Shown one piece after another: positions 60,602 to 64,000 of a DNA stretch of 64,000 bases (positions are counted from its first letter, which is position 1; every line of letters starts with the position of its first letter). Origin of the DNA: Prevotella sp. (GTDB lineage Bacteria > Bacteroidota > Bacteroidia > Bacteroidales > Bacteroidaceae); contig JAFRRN010000062.1 of the NCBI GenBank assembly GCA_017428055.1, positions 31,183 to 95,182 on the forward strand. Reading direction: 5' to 3'. Under the pieces are notes generated by a model. It did no database searches, was not told where the DNA came from, and worked only from the letters and a program-made list of their open reading frames with translations. The position numbers and the translations under genes are program-made.

Positions 60602-61339
60602 ATGATGATGAAAATGAAAAAGATTTCTTATTTGCTCATTTTGCCCATTCTTGTTTTTTCGATAATAGGAGTTGTCGGGTGTAATAATGACGGTGAAGAT
60701 GACATGCAGGATGATGTCTTGAACTTTACGAATCAGTACGGCATTATTCATAATTCAGACCTCATAGGGTATTGGACTCTTACAGTCATCAGCCATACCG
60801 CCATAGATAGGGTATTTAACCTCACTGGGTTGCCCAACGATTTGGCAGTCGAAAACACCAAGGTTCTTTTCTCTGGACAGGCGACAAGAGGCAACACCAG
60901 TGGGCAAGCATATGAAATGGAACTATCCTTTGTGGAGAAGATAGACGAGGTGTATTTCCCGTCAAGTGAATCGATGGACGCTCTAAAGGATTTCTTTGTG
61001 AAGACATTCCCCCCAAACTCCAATGCGTTCTATTGCAATTGGGGCAAGGATACATGTTGTGTTATAAACAGCGAGGATGATTTCCGTTCCATTTGTACTG
61101 GCATCACTGACTTGCCCTCAATAGACTTTGACAGTAGCACTTTGATTGTTGGCGTGACATGGCTGAAGTCTGGTAATTCCGTGCAAGGTCATACAATAGA
61201 TCTTATGAACGGGGAGCTGACCCTCCGTCTTCAGGTGGTCGATGACGGTTATGATGCTCACGGTTGTAGCATTGACGACAATGTCTATTGGGGTGTTTAC
61301 CCAAAACTTCCATCGAAACATATCAACATTAAGAGATAA
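60602..61339 (+). CDS. Lipoprotein of protease unit C, possible PrcB-like C-terminal domain
   Basis: A 245-residue lipoprotein with a signal peptide (KKISYLLILPILVFSIIGVV, Cys27) almost identical to that of the 59591 gene. The mature protein has an N-terminal beta-rich domain (about residues 38-130) and a C-terminal part (about 145-245; EDDFRSICTGITDLPSIDFD, then VYWGVYPKLPSKHINIK). The latter reminds me of the C-terminal domain found in PrcB and related Bacteroidota lipoproteins. In Treponema denticola, PrcB is part of the complex with a subtilisin-type protease. Here an S8 protease gene starts 4 bp after the stop. The link is by pattern recognition only. The ATG at 60605 aligns better with its paralogue and is an alternative start. 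Confidence 0.7.
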   Translation: MMMKMKKISYLLILPILVFSIIGVVGCNNDGEDDMQDDVLNFTNQYGIIHNSDLIGYWTLTVISHTAIDRVFNLTGLPNDLAVENTKVLFSGQATRGNTSGQAYEMELSFVEKIDEVYFPSSESMDALKDFFVKTFPPNSNAFYCNWGKDTCCVINSEDDFRSICTGITDLPSIDFDSSTLIVGVTWLKSGNSVQGHTIDLMNGELTLRLQVVDDGYDAHGCSIDDNVYWGVYPKLPSKHINIKR

Positions 61340-61343
61340 GTAA

Positions 61344-63710
61344 ATGAATCGCATACTATTAATGATATTTTTAAATTGCCTAACATTGGCTATTTATGCG
61401 AATGGTGCAAAGTTTGTAAAAAGAGGCAACAGCCTTTATCAAGTCCATGATAAGGGGAAGACAGTTATCAATGAACATGTCGTGACAGTAAAGCTTAAAA
61501 ATGGCGTGTTAAGTTTACCTGATTCCTTGACTGTTATTAGGAAAAATCAGTTAGGATATATAGACATATCTGTTCCGAGTGAAATGGATGTGATAGAATT
61601 CTATTCAAAACTAAAAGGAAGCGACCTATTTGAAGTCGTGAAATTAAATGATTTTGGTGAGGGATGTATGATTCCCAATGATACACATGAGTCGATTCAA
61701 TGGTATTTGAATAATATCAACGTGTTTGACGCATGGAATATTACGACGGGAAATGCCAATGTAAAGGTTGCAGTTCTTGATACTGAAATAAATTGGCAAC
61801 ATCCTGACCTTGGAATGGGGAATGATAATTATAAGAATATAGATGAATCGCTTGGGTATAACTATCTCTACAATTCACAGAATGTTGTGCAACCTCATTT
61901 CCACGGAACAGCCTCTGCTGGAATTATTGGGGCAAAAACAAACAATAATTTGGGAGTGTCAGGCATTTGTGGTGGTAACAATTCACAAGGAGTAACGATT
62001 ATTCCATATTGTATTGGAGGAAATAATAATATAATGGATTTTTCTGTAGTGGATGATGCCATTATAAATGCGACTAATAAGGGTGCAAAAATAATTCAAA
62101 TGAGCTTTAAAAGTTTTAATTCCAATTATCCAGATATTAACGCTGCTATAGACTATGCATATAATAATGGTGTTACCCTAATAGCAGCGTCAGGCAATGA
62201 CTCGCTAACGAACTGGATTGGATACCCCGCTTCAAATCCCAAAGTTATTGCAGTTGGAGCAAGTGATAAAAACGATAATAGATGTATTTTTTCTAATTGT
62301 GGAACTGGGATAGACCTTGTCGCTCCAGGCGATTCTATTTATACCATCCATTTACAAGAAGGATATGGTTATCGGGGTGGTACTTCTTTTTCGGCTCCAA
62401 TGGTTTCTGGAGTTGTGGCTTTGATGCTCTCCATTAATCCAAACTTAACTCCAAGTCAAATACGTTCCATTCTAATCAATACTGCGACAAAGCCTAATAC
62501 GTATACTTATGACAATGATGGATGGAATAATGAAGTAGGCTATGGCGTTGTCAATGCTTTCGCAGCAGTTATGGAAGTTGCGTTAAGGATTGTAGGTGCA
62601 AGCACCATTTATGAAGGTAGCACTTTTTCTGTTGAAAACACATGTGAGGGCATGTCGGTCGCATGGTCTCTCTCCGGTCTCAACTCTTCTTGCTTCATTT
62701 TGGAGGAGGATGTTCCTTCCGCCAACCGATGTCGCCTCTCTCGTATTGACGGCGCAGAGTTCATCGGTTCCGCCAGCCTTACGCTGACCGCCCATATAAT
62801 ATACAACGGAGATACAATAAAAACGTTGACCAAGCAGCTGGCCGCCCCCTACATCGACGGTCCTACCGTTCCCTGCGACCATGCCGTCTACTCTGTGGTG
62901 TCGCGCCCCGAGAACAGCACGGTGGCATGGGAGACCAATGGGCATGGCTTGGGATATGACCTCGACCCCAACGGCTTGCTCCCCGAGGACACCACCGCCC
63001 ATGTCATCATCCCCTCGGACGGCGAGGACATCTGGGGTACGCTGACGGCGAATGTCATCGTGGACGGCGACACGGTGGGTGTGTTGAGCAAGTACATCGA
63101 CACAAGCGGCGGTTTCTTCGGCACTTGGTACCAGGAGCCGACGGCACTCGACTCGACCAACGCCGTGCCACAAGGTTTTGCCCACATGTCGTTACTGGGG
63201 ATGGTGTCAAACCGCAAGGTCTATCTGGTGTCGGATGACTTCATTGACGCGACCATCACACATTCGCAGAACGGTGTCCTGATTCGGAATTGGAGTAACA
63301 GCAATGGGGTGATATCGTTTACCCCATGGGCTTCCATAGGCAACGGTCTCGGGATGGTAACCGTCAATGGCAGCTACCCCAACAGTTGTAAGCATTTCCG
63401 GTTTTTCCTTACGTTACCACAGCAACCATTGCCTCCACTCCTCCTTTCCGCCAGCCCGTCGGGAGGGGCTTGGCAGTTTGCCCTCAGCGAGAGGGAAGGG
63501 GTGGAGCGTTCCGACGACTCGCGGACGGCACTACCTACCGACTGGCATCTGACCGTCATCAAGAGCGACACGGGCAGGACGGTCTACGACGGGCATGTGT
63601 CCGGCACATCGGCTACGGTCAGCACCGTTGGCTGGTTGCCTGGCGTGTATGTCGCCGTGGCATTTGTCGACGGGCAATACATTTCCAGCAAGTTTGTGGT
63701 CTCCAAGTAA
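61344..63710 (+). CDS. Secreted S8 subtilisin-like protease with shared C-terminal module
   Basis: A 788-residue protein with a signal peptide (about residues 1-21) and a pro-region-like segment (about 25-115). The S8 domain (about 120-410) has a complete triad: Asp146 in VAVLDTEIN, His187 in HFHGTASAG and Ser348 in GGTSFSAPMVSG, with oxyanion Asn285 in AASGND. Residues from about 415 to 788 match the C-terminal module of the metalloprotease at 57502-59481, beginning near SVAWSLSG, passing SLTLTAHIIYNGDTIKTLTK, and ending GVYVAVAFVDGQ...SKFVVSK. The catalytic part is AT-rich and the module distinctly GC-richer. It is 4 bp after the unit C lipoprotein gene. Confidence 0.9.
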   Translation: MNRILLMIFLNCLTLAIYANGAKFVKRGNSLYQVHDKGKTVINEHVVTVKLKNGVLSLPDSLTVIRKNQLGYIDISVPSEMDVIEFYSKLKGSDLFEVVKLNDFGEGCMIPNDTHESIQWYLNNINVFDAWNITTGNANVKVAVLDTEINWQHPDLGMGNDNYKNIDESLGYNYLYNSQNVVQPHFHGTASAGIIGAKTNNNLGVSGICGGNNSQGVTIIPYCIGGNNNIMDFSVVDDAIINATNKGAKIIQMSFKSFNSNYPDINAAIDYAYNNGVTLIAASGNDSLTNWIGYPASNPKVIAVGASDKNDNRCIFSNCGTGIDLVAPGDSIYTIHLQEGYGYRGGTSFSAPMVSGVVALMLSINPNLTPSQIRSILINTATKPNTYTYDNDGWNNEVGYGVVNAFAAVMEVALRIVGASTIYEGSTFSVENTCEGMSVAWSLSGLNSSCFILEEDVPSANRCRLSRIDGAEFIGSASLTLTAHIIYNGDTIKTLTKQLAAPYIDGPTVPCDHAVYSVVSRPENSTVAWETNGHGLGYDLDPNGLLPEDTTAHVIIPSDGEDIWGTLTANVIVDGDTVGVLSKYIDTSGGFFGTWYQEPTALDSTNAVPQGFAHMSLLGMVSNRKVYLVSDDFIDATITHSQNGVLIRNWSNSNGVISFTPWASIGNGLGMVTVNGSYPNSCKHFRFFLTLPQQPLPPLLLSASPSGGAWQFALSEREGVERSDDSRTALPTDWHLTVIKSDTGRTVYDGHVSGTSATVSTVGWLPGVYVAVAFVDGQYISSKFVVSK

Positions 63711-63727
63711 GCCCCAGTCGTCATGGT

Positions 63728-63835
63728 CAATCCATTTATCTCCAAAAAATCTACGACCTGCAAGGGCGCAGGGTGCAGACTCCGCAGCATGGCGGCTTAT
63801 ATATCCAAGGCGGCAAGAAGTTAATTTATAAATAG
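63728..63835 (+). pseudogene. Detached C-terminal tail of a Prevotella-type secreted protein
   Basis: Out of frame with the S8 protease and after its stop, one frame reads KIYDLQGRRVQTPQHGGLYI and then QGGKKLIYK before a stop. This is the C-terminal tail typical of Prevotella secreted proteins (compare the tail of the 1615-residue protein, YNINGVK...GVYIINGKKV). It has no start of its own and appears to be the remnant of another gene or of an earlier 3' end of this one. Confidence 0.65.
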
Positions 63836-63862
63836 CTCAAAAGGCAACATAAACTATATTAT

Positions 63863-64000
63863 GGGGGTGTGTCAAAATGCAATTTGGCGACACGATAACT
63901 TTTAATCTGTAAGTTATGTATCCTTTAATAGCAAAGAAAAGACCATTTTTGAACTTGATTTAGGGTTCAGAAATGGTCTTTTCCTATTAGAAAGTTTCAA
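63863..64000 (-). mobile_element. Possible insertion-sequence edge, truncated by the window end
   Basis: GGGGGTGTGTCAAAATGC at 63863 resembles the terminal inverted repeats of Bacteroidota insertion sequences. On the minus strand a frame open to the window end closes with SLLLKDT and a stop at about 63917, as the C-terminus of a transposase might. A hairpin with 17-18 base arms (AAAAGACCATTT and its complement, about 63927-63977) lies over that frame. Too little is present to name the family. Confidence 0.35.

Overview
The window reads as chromosomal DNA of a gut- or oral-type Bacteroidota, most likely a Prevotella-like member of the Prevotellaceae. Evidence: two SusC/SusD pairs, fasciclin-domain lipoproteins, families largely confined to Bacteroidota (S46 dipeptidyl peptidase, DUF2851, DUF4294, DUF3244-like), short C-terminal tails of the 'YNINGVK...GVYIINGKKV' kind, and recurrent Bacteroidota-type promoters (-7 TAnnTTTG, several with -33 TTTG about 20 bp upstream). 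No rRNA, tRNA or CRISPR array was recognised.

Layout. 1-3.9 kb (minus): a promoter, a 58-codon ORF, a Kef-type antiporter, then an RND adaptor and the truncated start of an RND pump. 4.3-6.9 kb: three tandem FKBP-type prolyl isomerases. 7.0-11.8 kb: an Lrp/AsnC regulator followed by a C26-M19 peptidase fusion, a glutaminyl cyclase-like M28 protein and a GH5 glycanase. 12.2-17.6 kb: a fused SpmA/SpmB-type membrane protein, a polysaccharide flippase, an S46 dipeptidyl peptidase and a small lipoprotein. 17.6-19.2 kb (minus): DprA and a YbgC-like thioesterase. 19.5-31 kb (minus): a 1615-residue surface protein, DUF2851, a GH2 glycosidase and, overlapping its start, a single-chain restriction-modification enzyme. 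31.5-33.4 kb (minus): a zinc/cadmium-type P-type ATPase with a palindrome at its promoter. 33.6-50.8 kb: a seven-gene plus-strand operon, fasciclin-SusC-SusD-fasciclin-fasciclin-SusC-SusD, ending in a strong terminator. 50.9-53.8 kb: a helix-hairpin-helix outer-membrane-type protein and a DUF4294 protein.

54.5-63.8 kb is the most unusual part. A membrane-bound TPR/helix-turn-helix regulator and a small DUF3244-like secreted protein are followed by three transcription units built from reused parts. Each starts with a related promoter and leader and carries small lipoproteins. Two of the units end in a secreted protease, one an M43-type metalloprotease and one an S8 subtilase. The two proteases have unrelated, AT-rich catalytic domains joined to the same C-terminal module of about 370 residues, which is visibly GC-richer over much of its length. 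Two units share nearly the same lipoprotein signal peptide attached to different mature proteins. This looks like a modular locus for secreted proteases with possible inhibitor or chaperone lipoproteins, and it contains a frameshifted gene fragment and a detached C-terminal tail.

Intergenic DNA carries two kinds of dispersed element worth following: arrays of three imperfect palindromes at exactly 22-bp spacing (4.1 and 12.0 kb), and a structured element of about 220 bp beginning at the terminators of two unrelated genes (31.3 and 54.0 kb). The window ends in what may be the edge of an insertion sequence.
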